From Brachypalpus laphriformis (lineage: Eukaryota; Arthropoda; Insecta; Diptera; Syrphidae): 64,000 nt of DNA. The notes beneath the pieces were generated by a model. That model was given only the letters and a program-made list of their open reading frames with translations, did no database searches and had not been told where the DNA came from. Made by a program: the position numbers and the translations under genes. Shown piece after piece: positions 1-11,020 of this stretch; the first letter of the stretch is position 1, and every line of letters starts with the position of its first letter. The stretch lies in the NCBI GenBank assembly GCA_945910035.1, contig OX246754.1, forward strand, positions 138,880,688-138,944,687, given 5' to 3'.

Positions 1-373
1 CTTCGTAAGATGTTCGGTCCCGTTTGCGTTGACGGGTTTTGGAGGAGAAGATTCAATTACGAACTATACGAGCTGTACAGCGACATCGACCTAGTCAAAA
101 AACTGCGTATTGGACGTCTGAGATGGCTAGGACATGTAGAGCGAATGGACACCAACGCTCCGGCCCGCAGAGTCTTCGAATCTAACCCCGAGGGACGACG
201 CAGTAGAGTGAATTATCGCCGTAGGTGGCGCACACAAGTTCAAGGGGACCTCGACCAACTTGGAGTGTGCAACTGGAGGCAATTAGCTAAAGACCGAGCT
301 AAATGGAGAGGCTTGTTGGTTGAGGCCCAGGTTCACCCCGAACTGTAGCGCCACCTAAGTAAGTAAGTAAGTA
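1..373 (+). mobile_element. LINE R, 3' end fragment (copy A)
   Basis: Codons to a stop at 346-348 give the C-terminal tail of a non-LTR reverse transcriptase, with a LGHVERM motif and an arginine-rich basic stretch near codon 65. The segment is nearly identical to 49870-50230. After the stop comes a (TAAG)n tail at about 357-373, and then sequence of LINE N resumes. This is therefore an R insertion in N whose 5' part lies before the window. The tetranucleotide tail and the LGHVERM-type C terminus are seen in RTE-like LINEs; the clade is not certain. Confidence 0.85.
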
Positions 374-953
374 ACATTGCAGAGTTTTTTAAACAAAGTA
401 GCAAAAAGCTATATGTCTTCTTCGTTGACTTTCGTGCAGCTTTTGACTCCATAGCGCGTGAAGCTCTTTTGTATAAGCTGTACAAAATTGGTTTATCAAG
501 TAAAGTCATAAATGTGCTAAAAGCGATGTATGAGAGGAACGTGGCGTACGTATGGAATGGAGAGAATGTATCGGAAGATTTTGGAACACAAATGGGAGTT
601 AAGCAAGGATGCATCTTAAGCACGCTACTCTTCATCATATTTATCAACGACTTAGTAGGAGAAGTAGGAGGAGGGATCGAGCTTGGTGGTGTGCGGATAC
701 CGGCGTTAAAGTTTGCGGACGATATAGTGTTTTTATCGGAGACAGTTGAAGGGATGCAGCTTACTATGAACCGTCTTGAAAACTACTGTAAGCAATGGAA
801 TTTAACGGTGAATTTATCAAAATCAAAGATGATGATTTTTAGAAATGGCGGTGGAAGATACTCTCGCAACGAAAAGTGGTCCTATCAGGGTGAAAACGTT
901 GAAATAATGAAAGAGTATAAACATTTAGGTGTGCTAATTACATCCAACCTCAA
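374..953 (+). pseudogene. LINE N ORF2, RT core (copy A, left piece)
   Basis: This encodes the palm of a non-LTR reverse transcriptase. Visible in order are motif A (FVDFRAAFDSI), a GVKQGCILS motif, and the catalytic FADD box (KFADDIVFL) near 711-735. It starts where the R tail ends and stops at 953, where BEL-1 has inserted; the reading frame continues at 9191. Compared with the copy at 40347 it keeps a 15-bp stretch that the other copy lost, so the RT core is better preserved here. It lacks its 5' part in this window and cannot encode a full protein. Confidence 0.88.
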
Positions 954-1270
954 TGTCTAAAAACTGCTAAATAAATGTTAACTAAGACCACCTTACCACT
1001 GGTGGGGGGTGGTTATAATCAACAAATAAAAACACAGTCTTCGCTTGGAGTTGTCGTATTCAACTTCACCTTTAAATTTTATTTCACCCCTTTTTATACA
1101 AAATACTTAGGGTAAATTATGCTGACACTTAAATAATATTTTTCTTATAATATACAAAATTCGTGGGAACTGCTGCTAACTCAGCGTCGCTGACCAAAAC
1201 TGGTATCAAATGATGAAAAGTTTCCCGTGGTGTCGGTTTCCAGTTAGGTGCATATGTACGCAATTGTACA
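954..1270 (-). repeat. BEL-1 LTR (3' LTR in element orientation)
   Basis: 317-bp terminal repeat starting TG and ending CA, matching 8868-9185 with about eight differences counted by eye. It contains a GGTGGGGGG-type G-rich patch near 1002-1010 and AT-rich stretches. The flank at 949-953 is the left half of the target duplication. Confidence 0.92.
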
Positions 1271-1290
1271 TTCTACCGGGCCGAGCTGGC

Positions 1291-4221
1291 TTATATGTTG
1301 AAGTCCGAAGTTGTAAACCTCCTTGTAGCAGGTACTGGGGCTTGCTGGGCCGTTATGGTTCTTCTTCTTTTACGTTGCCACACTATATATGCTACGATGG
1401 TGATGAATAAACCGCCAATCAGGCTGTAGGAAATGCTGTAGTGCACGTGGTGGCTCATTGAATTAACTGGCAGTTCCTCGCTGTTTTTAAGATCTACTAT
1501 CCGTTTGTTTAGGGTGTCATACTCTTCATTGTTGCTCTGGAGACTGTGATGGGCAATCACCAAAGGTTTTGAAGTATTCGTTCGGTCGTTTACTAATATT
1601 TCTGTGATGTTTGTGGCAGGAATAAAGGCTGCATTAAGCCTGCTGGACATACCTTCGTAGGCTGTTATGCTCATCGTATCCTGTTTGAGGATGCAGTTTG
1701 ACTCTAATGTTATAATACCATCGTCTTGTAGCGAAACTACTAGGATTCGTCTTCCGCAGATTATGTTAAAGATGTACTTCCTGTCCAACACGTATATCCA
1801 ACTATTTGCACTATTTAACTGGATCCAGATAGGAGATGGTCTTATGCTTCGCAGCTTACAAAACGGCGATAAGTCCGTGGTGTGAGTGAGTAGGTCCATT
1901 TCACATCTACTGACGTTGGATTGACGATTAAACATGGGATGTTGTTGTTGGCATAAGTATCTGTCGCTGATTATTGTACATTTACTGAGCTCATCTCTTG
2001 TCAGTCTATAGTATGACTCTCTCAGTAAGTTGACTACTAAGTAGTCTAGTGATGGTTCAATGAAGATGAATTCATTTCTATGCGGTGTCGGTACTGGTAT
2101 AACCTTGAACATTTCATAGTCTTCTGACTTGATTAGTGGAAGTCTGATGTCGAATATGACGTTCTGCTGGGTTATTCGGGCCTTCACTGATAGCAGCCTG
2201 TAGAGTGCTAGCAGATTTGAATCCATTCGGTCTTCTGCGACAGACAGCTGTCGGGGTAGGTGTTTTCTTATCCACTCAAGCTGTGCACGAAGTTGGTCTG
2301 GCGTTAATATAAGCGGATTAGCTTTAGCGTGATGAAGATCTGTTAAGACGTTCAATAACGAATTTTGAACTTGTTGATAATTTACCATTGCTAAAGTGGT
2401 ATATGTTGATATAGCTAAGAACTTCTGTTCTGCCGCCGTCTGGTTGCTAGTTTTCGTTACATAGCTTTTCAAGTTTTCTATGTTGTTATGAAATACTTGG
2501 AGTTGCGCAGTCACGGCTTGTGTATTTTTCTGCAAGATGTTGCTGGTTGACTCTGCGATTGATGTTTGATTCTTAATCAGCTTGAGTAAATGATTCTCAT
2601 TCAATCGTGTTTGTTGAATCTGCTCCTCGTAATGCTCCGCATATGACTCGTCTAAAACCCCAAACAGCTTGTTCGCTACCGTTCCAACGAAGTCAAATGG
2701 TGATCTTTTCATTCTAGTGATTGGGTCCCTTCCAGCTCCTTGTTTTAATAGGAGGTCGTTGTTGCTTTTTATAATTGTCAGTTGGTGATTGAACTGTTGA
2801 ATTATGTCGTGTGTCAGTATATCAGCGCCTTTCATTTTGCAAAATTCGTTCATCTCGTTAATCAATTTTTCGAATCCTGAAAGTTCCCGCCAGTAGTCCG
2901 TCAGATCATAATATGATATTATTCTCCATTCATTCATGATAAGGTTAATGTTTCCAATTTTTTCAAAGTATATTCCCGGCCTATTTCTAAATGGTGTTAT
3001 CTTGAAACCTTCAGGTTCTGCAACTGATGCCGTTGCGCTCCTTCTGCCTAATGCTATTACCACTAGCATTGTGTACAGCAACTTTAACCAGGGTCCTTTC
3101 TTCCGCTTTTTCTTATTTTCTCGAGCGTTGCACTGAATTTCGTCTGGTAATTCTATTGGTGGATTTTTATTAACTGGATCGGACCTTAGTAATGCTGACA
3201 AGTAGGTAGTTGTGATTCGTCGAGCAGTCTGCTTATTGTCGTCTTGTATTTCTATTTGCTCTTCGTTATCGCTTATTGGTAGCAGACAGATCTTAGTGAC
3301 AGGCCTTCTGTAGATCTTGTTCCTTGCTTTGATTGTTACTACACGCACCAAACCGTCTTCTCCAGCATGTGTCTCTATTATCTTTCCAAACATCCATCTT
3401 GTCGGAGGTAGTTGTTCATCCTTCACCAAAACAATATTGCCAACGCTAAGATTTTCCTTCTTGGTTGTCCATTTCCGACGTTGCTGTAGTGTTGTTAGAT
3501 ATTCTGAACTCCATCTTTTCCAGAAATTTTGTTGCAATCGTTCTAATAGCTGCCATCGCGTCAATAATCCTTCTCTTATATTGAGTCTATGCCTTTCCGG
3601 GGGTGCCAGTAGGGTTGTTCCGATCAAAAAATGACCTGGCGTCAAGACATCTATTTCATCGGGATCGTTTGAAATTGGACAAAGTGGTCCTGAGTTTAAG
3701 CATGCTTCGATTTGACTTAATAGCGTAGACATCTCTTCGTATGTCAACTTGTGTTCCCCAATGGTTCGCTTGAGATGGTGTTTAACCGACTTCACTCCTG
3801 CCTCCCATAGGCCACCAAAGTGGGGTGCCGCTGGGGTTATGAAATGCCATTCCGTTTGATAAGTTGTTAACGCATCGCATATTTCATCGTCGTACCCTTT
3901 CGCATCCCTTGCATTTAGCCGGAGAATTTTGTTTGCAGCCACGAAATTCGTACCGTTGTCACTGTACAGGTGTCCCACATGGCCTATCCTGGCGCATAAT
4001 CTCTTAAAGGCTGCTATGAAGGCATTTGCTGTTAAGTCGCTAACAACTTCGAGGTGAACTGCTTTTGTTGCCAAGCATATAAATAGAGCTATATACCTTT
4101 TATATGCCTTGTTTCCCCTTCCTTTCGCCGTCCTGATGTCTATAGGTCCTGCGTAGTCGACTCCTGTATGTAAAAATGCCCTCGTTTTGGACACTCTTGG
4201 TTGTGGCAGATTCCCCATCAT
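1291..4221 (-). CDS. BEL-1 integrase plus envelope-like protein (one frame, 976 codons)
   Basis: The first about 330 codons are a BEL/Pao integrase: the first catalytic Asp in VDYAGP, the second in YSDNGTNF, and the PHFGGLWEAGVKSVK block typical of the family, followed by the C-terminal domain (DUF5641-type) with SVGNIVLVKDEQLPPTRW. The zinc-binding HHCC part lies upstream, beyond a stop at 4306. From about codon 375 comes a hydrophobic signal-like stretch, then a basic dibasic site (RMKRS, near codon 505), a region resembling the fusion-proximal part of errantivirus-like envelopes, and a membrane segment near codons 940-955. The env-like part follows integrase in frame, as in roo. The frame is open, but the polyprotein upstream is broken, so activity is doubtful. 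Confidence 0.85.
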   Translation of the reverse strand: MMGNLPQPRVSKTRAFLHTGVDYAGPIDIRTAKGRGNKAYKRYIALFICLATKAVHLEVVSDLTANAFIAAFKRLCARIGHVGHLYSDNGTNFVAANKILRLNARDAKGYDDEICDALTTYQTEWHFITPAAPHFGGLWEAGVKSVKHHLKRTIGEHKLTYEEMSTLLSQIEACLNSGPLCPISNDPDEIDVLTPGHFLIGTTLLAPPERHRLNIREGLLTRWQLLERLQQNFWKRWSSEYLTTLQQRRKWTTKKENLSVGNIVLVKDEQLPPTRWMFGKIIETHAGEDGLVRVVTIKARNKIYRRPVTKICLLPISDNEEQIEIQDDNKQTARRITTTYLSALLRSDPVNKNPPIELPDEIQCNARENKKKRKKGPWLKLLYTMLVVIALGRRSATASVAEPEGFKITPFRNRPGIYFEKIGNINLIMNEWRIISYYDLTDYWRELSGFEKLINEMNEFCKMKGADILTHDIIQQFNHQLTIIKSNNDLLLKQGAGRDPITRMKRSPFDFVGTVANKLFGVLDESYAEHYEEQIQQTRLNENHLLKLIKNQTSIAESTSNILQKNTQAVTAQLQVFHNNIENLKSYVTKTSNQTAAEQKFLAISTYTTLAMVNYQQVQNSLLNVLTDLHHAKANPLILTPDQLRAQLEWIRKHLPRQLSVAEDRMDSNLLALYRLLSVKARITQQNVIFDIRLPLIKSEDYEMFKVIPVPTPHRNEFIFIEPSLDYLVVNLLRESYYRLTRDELSKCTIISDRYLCQQQHPMFNRQSNVSRCEMDLLTHTTDLSPFCKLRSIRPSPIWIQLNSANSWIYVLDRKYIFNIICGRRILVVSLQDDGIITLESNCILKQDTMSITAYEGMSSRLNAAFIPATNITEILVNDRTNTSKPLVIAHHSLQSNNEEYDTLNKRIVDLKNSEELPVNSMSHHVHYSISYSLIGGLFITIVAYIVWQRKRRRTITAQQAPVPATRRFTTSDFNI

Positions 4222-4305
4222 TTGACTTCTCGTTGACGTGCTGTGTCGAAAGCAGGTAGTACATCTACGAACTCGCTGTTTGACTGCACTTAGGCCACTT
4301 AAAAT

Positions 4306-7300
4306 CTAGTATCGTTGCCGTAGATGTACATGGGTAAGAGCGTAGCCTCCATGTAAAGTGGTTTTGTGGGCGTCGTCGATTAGCATGGTGGTCAGATACC
4401 CCGCATGTGGTACAATTATGGGATATTTCTGCGAGGATGATAATTCTGCTTTTGCCAATCGTCCTCCTACTCGCATCACCTCGTCCTCATCCAGAAATGG
4501 GTTAAGGCACCGAACTTTGCTTTTTCTGTCTACTTCCCTTCTTCTCTTCAAGTCGACGATTTCATCCTTGAACGTTGTCTCCTGTACGTGTCGTATAATT
4601 ACCTTCGCAGCACCTTCAATTTCTTCGCATGTAATTTGTCCCAGTTGTTTGTTCTCTTTTGATGATCGTAAGTTATGCACAAATTCGTCTAAATGTGCTA
4701 TACTGCGACAGCATTCTTCCTATGAGATCTGGTTCCGTCGTAGATGTAAAGGCGTTGACATGCATCTTCTTAACTTCTTCGTTGGTGCAGTGAGGTGTGG
4801 GGTCAGTGTAGTTCACTTCTGCTTGGGCTAGCCAAGATGGACCTGCCCACCAAATTGAGTGTGCTTTAAGTTCTGAAGGCCATAGTCCTCTGGACGCACA
4901 ATCCGCTGGGTTATCCTTACCCTTTACATGATGCCATTTGTCTGAGCTTAGTATCTTGGTTATTATCGTAACTCTGGCCGCTACGTAATTCTTCCATTTG
5001 TTAGGGTTTCCGGTAATCCATGCTAAGGTTATTGATGAGTCCGTCCAAGCATGTATTTCCAGGTCCTTTATTTCTAATTTTGCTTTCGTCTTTTGAAGTA
5101 ATTTTGCCAGCAGTACTGCTCCGCAAAGTTCAAGTCTGGGTATTGATACTTTTTTAATTGGTGCCACCTTTGTCTTAGCACATAGCAATCTTGTTATTAT
5201 TTCTCCAGAAGCAGTTGTGATTCTTGTATAAATCACGGCTGCGAATGCCCTCTCCGATGCGTCACAAAATCCATGTAGTTCTATGCGGTTTTTTGCTTCG
5301 TATTGGATCCATCGTGGTATTTTAATTTCTTCTATGCAGGAAAGCTGACTCCTGAAGATCTTCCATTCGTGAGCATTCTTGTCTGTTAGTATTTCATCCC
5401 AAGTTTTTTCCGATTTCCAGAGTTGTTCCAGCTTTGCTCTTACTATATTTGGAGCTAGCCAGCCTAATGGGTCAAATAGTCTAGCCGTTTCTGACACTAT
5501 TATTCTTTTCGTCAGACCCCTATTATTTGCTGTTGCAATATTAACCTTGAATTCAAACGTGTCGGACTCCGGTCGCCAGTATATTCCCAGGGTTTTAATG
5601 GGGTCGTAGCCATTTATTTTTAGTCTTCCTTGCTCTTGAACCTCTGATGTTACATTTTTCAAGATTGCCTTTGTATTTGAAGACCATTTACGTAGTCTGA
5701 ATCCTCCGCTCGCCATGTGTTGTACTAACTGCTTTTGCGCTTCTACCGCTTCGTCTAATGTATCCGCTCCCGAAAGTACGTCGTCAAGATAGAAGTCTCA
5801 GCAAGTTATATTTGAAGCTGTTTCAAATTTCTCCTTTTCATCACAAGCGAGTTGTTGAAGTGTTCTTATCGCTAGATATGGGGCTGAGGACGTGCCGTAA
5901 GTCACGGTTTTTAACCGATATTCCTTAATTTTTTGTGTTGGGTTTTCTCTCCATAATATTCGTTGAAAGTCCCTGTCTTCGTGAGCCACTAGTATTTGGC
6001 GGTACATTTTTTCGATGTCGGCTCTGTATACAATTCTATGTTTTCTCCATCTCACCAGTATGGAGTACAAGTCCTGTTGTATAACTGGACCCGTAAGCAT
6101 TGTGTCGTCCTGAACTCGTTCTTGACGACGCATCAAAGACAACGCGAACCTTGGTTGAAGAGCTGTCTGGTTTGATGACTGCATGGTGCGGTAGGTAGTA
6201 CACTTTTTTCGTTGATTCCACAATAGCCGTTGGGTTGACTTTTTCCATGTGTCCGAGCTCAATATATTCCCGTATGAATTGTACGTAGTCATCATGTAGT
6301 TGCTTATTTTTAGAAAACTTTTTCTCAATCTGAAGAAATTGAGCTAGCGCTCTGTCTCTTGATTCACCCAGCTTGCATGTGTCTTCTTTAAACGGTAATC
6401 GAACAATGTACCTTCCTTCTTCGTCCATTTTGTGTGTTGTCCTGAATATTTCTTCGCATCGAGTTTGTTCTTCCGAGAGACCTATTTGTTCTTGTACCTC
6501 TTCTATTTCCCAAAATGATTTAAGTTGATCATTTAGCTCTGTGTTGGATATTAAGCAAACTGTTGCTTCTTGTGTCTTGGAGCGATGTTGAATATTTCCA
6601 GATAATATCCAGCCTAATTGAGTGTTTTGTGCGACTGGGGTTCCGTGGTTGCCTTTAATCACACCCTCCAGAATTATGTCTTGGAATACATCAGCTCCTA
6701 TTAGTACATCTATGGCCGCCTTTTTGTTGTATGCTGGATCCGCCAAGGGTAAATGTTTAATATGATCCCAATCCTTGGTTGTAAAGGATTCTTCCGGTAG
6801 TAGTCTTGTAAGATTGTTCAGTACCAAGAATTCTCCCCATGATTGAAATTCAGATGGGTATATGGACTGAATTTGTAGCTCAACCTTACTGCTTTCCGTT
6901 CCTGCATGCGTTGCTCCTAAACCAGTAATGGAAGCATTTGCTCGTTTCCGTTGTAGTTACAGCCGTTGTACGGCATCTTCAGTGATGAAGGATGACTGCG
7001 AGCCCTGGTCGATTAGAGCTCTGAGGAAGTAATCACATCCCTTCCAATTAGTTTTTACCACTGCTGTTGCCAAAAACGTTTTCTTGCACTGTTTGTTAGT
7101 AGACAAATTTGTTTGCGGATGTTGAGATTGCCTATCCAAATAGGAAATGTGGAGTAGTGTATGATGACGCTGGTGAGATATTTGACAGTTCTTGGCCGAT
7201 GGACATCTTGATGTATCATGGTTTGGCTTGAAACAATTTTTGCACAGTTTTTCTTTTTGGATCACCTCATTTCTTTGCGTCACTGACATTTGAATAAATT

Positions 7301-7361
7301 TGCTGCATGTGTGAAGCCAGTGTGTGCCATTGCATGCCTTGCAAAACGGAGTTACAGTCAT
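4306..7361 (-). pseudogene. BEL-1 pol: protease, RT, RNase H, integrase zinc finger
   Basis: Read on the minus strand this begins with a Cys/His knuckle region (CKNCFKPNHDTSRC), then an aspartic protease motif (LIDQGSQSSF, with Q instead of the usual S/T after D), a long linker, the RT with VVFDAS and the YLDD box just after a TGA at 5798-5800, and an RNase H-like part (HGFCDAS, AWTDSS, NPADCASRG). An integrase zinc-finger remnant follows at 4306-4680. Stops lie at 6957-6959 (TAA), 5798-5800 (TGA) and 4306-4308 (TAG); frameshifts lie near 6150 and 4680. The stop before YLDD separates the catalytic box from the fingers, so no active RT can come from a single frame. Confidence 0.85.
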
Positions 7362-7436
7362 GTAGAAATTCTTCAGGAATCCTTTCCTATTGTTGAATGG
7401 TTTTTTGTCCTTTGGGCTGTCCCCTCTTTTCCCCTT

Positions 7437-8765
7437 TTATTCCAAATTGTCCAGAGCATGGAACTTGTTCTCAAGAAATGTAAAAAACTCGTTCAGTGGT
7501 TGCAAATCTTTAGGTTTTTTCAAAGACTGTTCGTACGCCTTTCTCGTTTCGTTGTCCAGTTTCTGTGAGATGATATACAGTATTATAGGGTCCCAGCTCT
7601 CCGTATCAATGTTCAGTCCCTTTAAAGCATTGACACACTCCATCGAAGTGTCGTGTAGTCTTTTTAAATTGTCTGCTGATTCGAATTGGCACTCCTTTTG
7701 GTTAATTAGTGCCTGAATTTGTGCATTCACTAACATTCGAATGTTCTCGTATCTATTTATCATAGCTTCCCTTGCCGTCTCATAGTTATTATCCGTTATC
7801 TGCAGTTGCTGTATGATCTTAGCTGCTTCGCCCGTCACGTTTGTTTTTAGATAATGCATCTTCTGAGCTTTCCCAACTTTGTCGTTTTTATGTATAGCTT
7901 GCTCAAATAGATCAAAAAATGACTTCCATTGCTTATAGTCACCATTGAATGTTGGCAACTTTAACACGGGCAATTTCAGATCGTGGTTCATATTTTCTTT
8001 CGTGCCGTCTTGCCTCGTACTGACTGCATATTGGATCTCAAATGTGTCGATCTTCTTTTGTATGTTCACCATCACATCTTCGTAAATTTCCTCTAACTCT
8101 TCGTGCTCGTTCATGTACTCATCATTGGTCATTTCGCCTGCATGCTCTATGATGTCATTATGCGTTTTTACTATATTCATCCATTGGCTTTGAATTGCCT
8201 GTTGTTTATGGACATAGTATGCTTTTGACGTCTGCGATGTTTTCTCCATCCTATCCACTGATCTGAAGAATGCTTGTTTTTGTGCTTCTTGACGTTTCAT
8301 TCTCCTTTCTTGCTCTTCGTCTTGCTGCTCTTGAACGTTGTTCGGCGATCTTCTATTTCCAGATGTTGAGGGCGTAGTTATTGGTCTAGCTGTGTCCGAG
8401 TTGTCAGCTAGTCCTACTTGTCTTGGTAGTGGAAGTGGGTCTACGTTCTGAACCTTAGATTCTTCTTCTAATATTTCCTTCAGCTTGCCTTCTAACTTAC
8501 TTCGTATTGTCGTCATGGTTGCTTCTACTTGTTTGTAGAAGTTTGCTTTGATGTATGGATGTTTTTCGCTGGAATGCTCGTGCTTTCGTATTTGTTCATC
8601 TACGTTCTGAAACTCCTTCCAGTGATGGTTGAGGTCGTCTAGTCGTTCTTTGACGAATTCCTTTGTTCGTCTTACCTTGGGCTCCTTCGTGTACTTTTCG
8701 GATACCTTTTTTATCCATTCAGCCGTCTCTCTCTGCTGTTGAGCCAAATCGTCTACGCTTGCCAT
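7437..8765 (-). CDS. BEL-1 gag (442 codons)
   Basis: Open frame from ATG at 8763-8765 to TAA at 7437-7439. The N-terminal half is charged and likely helical. From about codon 265 comes the DUF1759-type BEL/Pao Gag signature (KLPTFNGDYKQWKSFFDLF), followed by YLKTNVTGEAAKII. The next part of the polyprotein (from 7361, starting before the knuckles) is in the same frame, so gag and pol are parted only by this stop, which may be natural or a mutation. It would build the particle core. It lies just downstream of the primer-binding site. Confidence 0.87.
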   Translation of the reverse strand: MASVDDLAQQQRETAEWIKKVSEKYTKEPKVRRTKEFVKERLDDLNHHWKEFQNVDEQIRKHEHSSEKHPYIKANFYKQVEATMTTIRSKLEGKLKEILEEESKVQNVDPLPLPRQVGLADNSDTARPITTPSTSGNRRSPNNVQEQQDEEQERRMKRQEAQKQAFFRSVDRMEKTSQTSKAYYVHKQQAIQSQWMNIVKTHNDIIEHAGEMTNDEYMNEHEELEEIYEDVMVNIQKKIDTFEIQYAVSTRQDGTKENMNHDLKLPVLKLPTFNGDYKQWKSFFDLFEQAIHKNDKVGKAQKMHYLKTNVTGEAAKIIQQLQITDNNYETAREAMINRYENIRMLVNAQIQALINQKECQFESADNLKRLHDTSMECVNALKGLNIDTESWDPIILYIISQKLDNETRKAYEQSLKKPKDLQPLNEFFTFLENKFHALDNLE

Positions 8766-8848
8766 TTTTCTTCTCTCTTTTTCTCGTATCTCGTTTACTC
8801 TTTACTATCACTGTTCACTTCACTACTTTCAAAACTTACTGGTATCTT

Positions 8849-8865
8849 AATAACTCGAAGGACCA
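8849..8865 (-). other. BEL-1 primer-binding site
   Basis: On the minus strand the internal region opens two bases after the 5' LTR with TGGTCCTTCGAG. A TGG start matches the CCA end of a tRNA primer. BEL-3 uses the same core (TGGTCCTTCGA), which supports the call. I did not identify the tRNA. Confidence 0.7.
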
Positions 8866-8867
8866 AA

Positions 8868-9185
8868 TGTCTAAAAACTGCTAAATAAATGTTAACTAAG
8901 ACCACCTCACCACTGGTGGGGGGTGGTTATAATCAACAAATAAAAAAACAGTTTTCGCTTGGAGTTGTCGTATTCAACTTCACCTTTAAATTTTATTTCA
9001 CCCCTTTTTATACAAAATACTTAGGGTAAATTATGCTGACACTTAAATAATATTTTCTCTTATAATATACAAAATTCGTGGGAACTGCTGCTTACTCAGC
9101 GTCGCTGACCAAAACTGGTATCAAATGATGAAAAGTTTCCCGCGGTGTCGGTTTCCAGTTAGGTGCATATGTACGCAACTGTACA
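8868..9185 (-). repeat. BEL-1 LTR (5' LTR in element orientation)
   Basis: 318-bp terminal repeat, TG...CA, partner of 954-1270. It is followed at 9186-9190 by cttaa, the right half of the target duplication, after which LINE N resumes with TATGAAAAAACAC exactly as in the uninterrupted copy near 40914. Confidence 0.92.
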
Positions 9186-9190
9186 CTTAA

Positions 9191-10235
9191 TATGAAAAAA
9201 CACTTTGAATGTCAACTAGCAGCAGGTAAACGAGCTATTTCATCAGTTACAATAAGTTTATCGATCACACAGCGAAGAATAAACTATTTCGTACAACTGC
9301 TGCCTCTATACTGCTGTACGGAGCCCAAATTTGGGGTTATTGCTTTTTTGAAGAAGTTGAAAAATTTCTAAGGTACTTTTTGAAACGAATCTTTCGACTT
9401 CCAATATGTACACCGAACTATATGCTGCATCTAGAAACTGGAGTCCCTCCTCTCTTTTTAGATACCCTAAAGCTGCATATAGATTATATTGTAAAAGTAG
9501 TGGAGATGGATGATGGAAGACTGCCCAGGATTGTTCTGAAGCATATACTTTCGACAAGAGGGCACTTGGTTCAAAAGTGGGAGGAGTTGGCAGCAAATTA
9601 TGACGCGAGCTTAAATATTACATCTGATGTGCAACTTTCAATGATAAAACCTATGCTTACAAATGTTTTGAAAAATGCAGGTAATTCCATGTATGAGAGA
9701 TTTGTAGCTGAAGCACATTCATCGCAGCATAGGCTGATCTACAGTAGACTGAATTTTAACCACATTGAAAGCGACTCAACGTACTTCCTCAATCGTTACT
9801 CTCTGCGTATGATAAGCACAATATTCAAACTTAGAGGTGAACTAACAAGTCTTTATTTTATTCCACATCGACCCGATCTGCCAATTTTATGTGACCTATG
9901 CAACCTTAAAGAAAGGGAGGATGTTTACCATTTCATCGGAAGATGTCCCATTTTAGGAGAATTTCGCGCGAGATACTTCGGAATAATTTCGCTAGACTTG
10001 GATGAGGTGATCAACGTACTGAACGGAAGTCATGGTTGGGATGTTTTGTACAACTATGCTACAGCTGCAATCCGCTACAGAGCGCGTATTTTGGAAGGCT
10101 TTAAACAGAAATAGCACCCATATTGTCAATCTGGTAGACGGCCTTAAGCCAAACCACAAACGACTATGTATATACTGTTTGTGAAAATTATATGAAGTTA
10201 ATAAAAAGTCGATCTAACTAACTAACTAACTAACT
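9191..10235 (+). pseudogene. LINE N ORF2 C-terminal part and (TAAC)n tail (copy A)
   Basis: Continues the RT of 374-953 after BEL-1. The thumb and C-terminal domain run to a stop at 10112-10114 and end with a zinc-finger-like motif, CX2CX9HX4C (CDLCNLKEREDVYHFIGRC). A frameshift near 9280 is shared with the copy near 41010, so it predates the duplication. The element ends with a (TAAC)n tail at about 10215-10235 and then joins J1 at ACAAGCGGCCCC. By eye there are about 14 differences in 1.05 kb from 40914-41957. Confidence 0.87.
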
Positions 10236-11020
10236 ACAAGCGGCCCCAATCAAGAAAAATGACAACGAATGGGCCAAGGACGATAAAGACAAAGCAGAAG
10301 TCTTTGCCACCCATTTAGAAGAAACATTTAAACCATTTGACGGACAAGCGCTTGCTGAAAATGATAATGCGTCGGATATAGCACTTCACAATTACACAGT
10401 AAGGAGTGCAAGGCTAACCGAACTTCAACAAGAAATAAAGAAACTAAAACTCAAGAAAGCTCCTGGATACGGCTTGATCACAGGAGAGCTTTTTAAATCG
10501 TTATTTGGAGAAGCCTTTATATTACTAACGCAGCAATAAGACTAAAATATGTTCAGAGTTAATGGAAAGCCGCGGATGGCATAATGATTCCGAAGCCAGG
10601 AAAACCACCAAATGATAAAAAATCGTATAGACCTATTTCGCCTTTGCCGATTATGTCCAAAGTTTTCGAAAGAATATTACTTAAGCGATTACATACAGCC
10701 GGTAATAGAAGAAAAATGCCTTGTACCCAATCACCAGTTTGGGTTTACAACCAAGCACTCAACAATAGACCAAGTGCCTAGAATAGCTGATATAATTTAA
10801 AAAGCTTTCGAAGAAAAAAAGATTTGCTCGAGTGTATTCCTTGATGTTTCTCAAGCCATTGACAAGGTCTGGCATGAAGGGTTGAAATATAAATTATGAC
10901 AAGTTCTGCCAGAACACTAATATAATATTCTGGAAAAATACCTGACGAATAGCCTTTTCCGAGTCAGACACGAAAATGAATATTCGGAATTTAAAGAAAT
11001 AAGGGCTGGGGTGCTGAATG
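10236..11020 (+). pseudogene. J1 Jockey RT fragment (copy A)
   Basis: Degraded Jockey-clade RT. Recognisable pieces in changing frames are FATHLEETFKPFDG, IPKPGKPPNDKKSYRPIS, NHQFGFTTKHSTIDQV, SSVFLDVSQAIDKVWHEGL and FRVRHENEYSEFKEI. It is the downstream continuation of the J1 endonuclease part at 23632-24662, cut by LINE N. At least three stops or frameshifts interrupt it, and the FADD box and 3' end are missing. Matches 41958-42526 plus 44988-45063, and again 45064-45631. Confidence 0.85.

Larger units (their letters stand above)
954..9185 (-). mobile_element. BEL-1, BEL/Pao LTR retrotransposon with env-like region (roo-like)
   Basis: Complete element in minus orientation, inserted in LINE N. 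LTRs lie at 954-1270 and 8868-9185, both TG...CA. The 5-bp target duplication is ctcaa (949-953) against cttaa (9186-9190), one mismatch. Gene order on the minus strand is gag, zinc knuckle, protease, RT, RNase H, integrase and an envelope-like region, which is the BEL/Pao order with the roo-type C-terminal addition. The main frame is broken by stops at 7437, 6957, 5798 and 4306 and by frameshifts near 6150 and 4680. It is absent from the other duplication block, so it came after the duplication or was lost there. Confidence 0.93.

Noticed and set aside
10215..10235. TAAC tandem repeat as a microsatellite or telomere seed
   Set aside because: It lies exactly at the 3' end of LINE N in both blocks and is followed by the target duplication.
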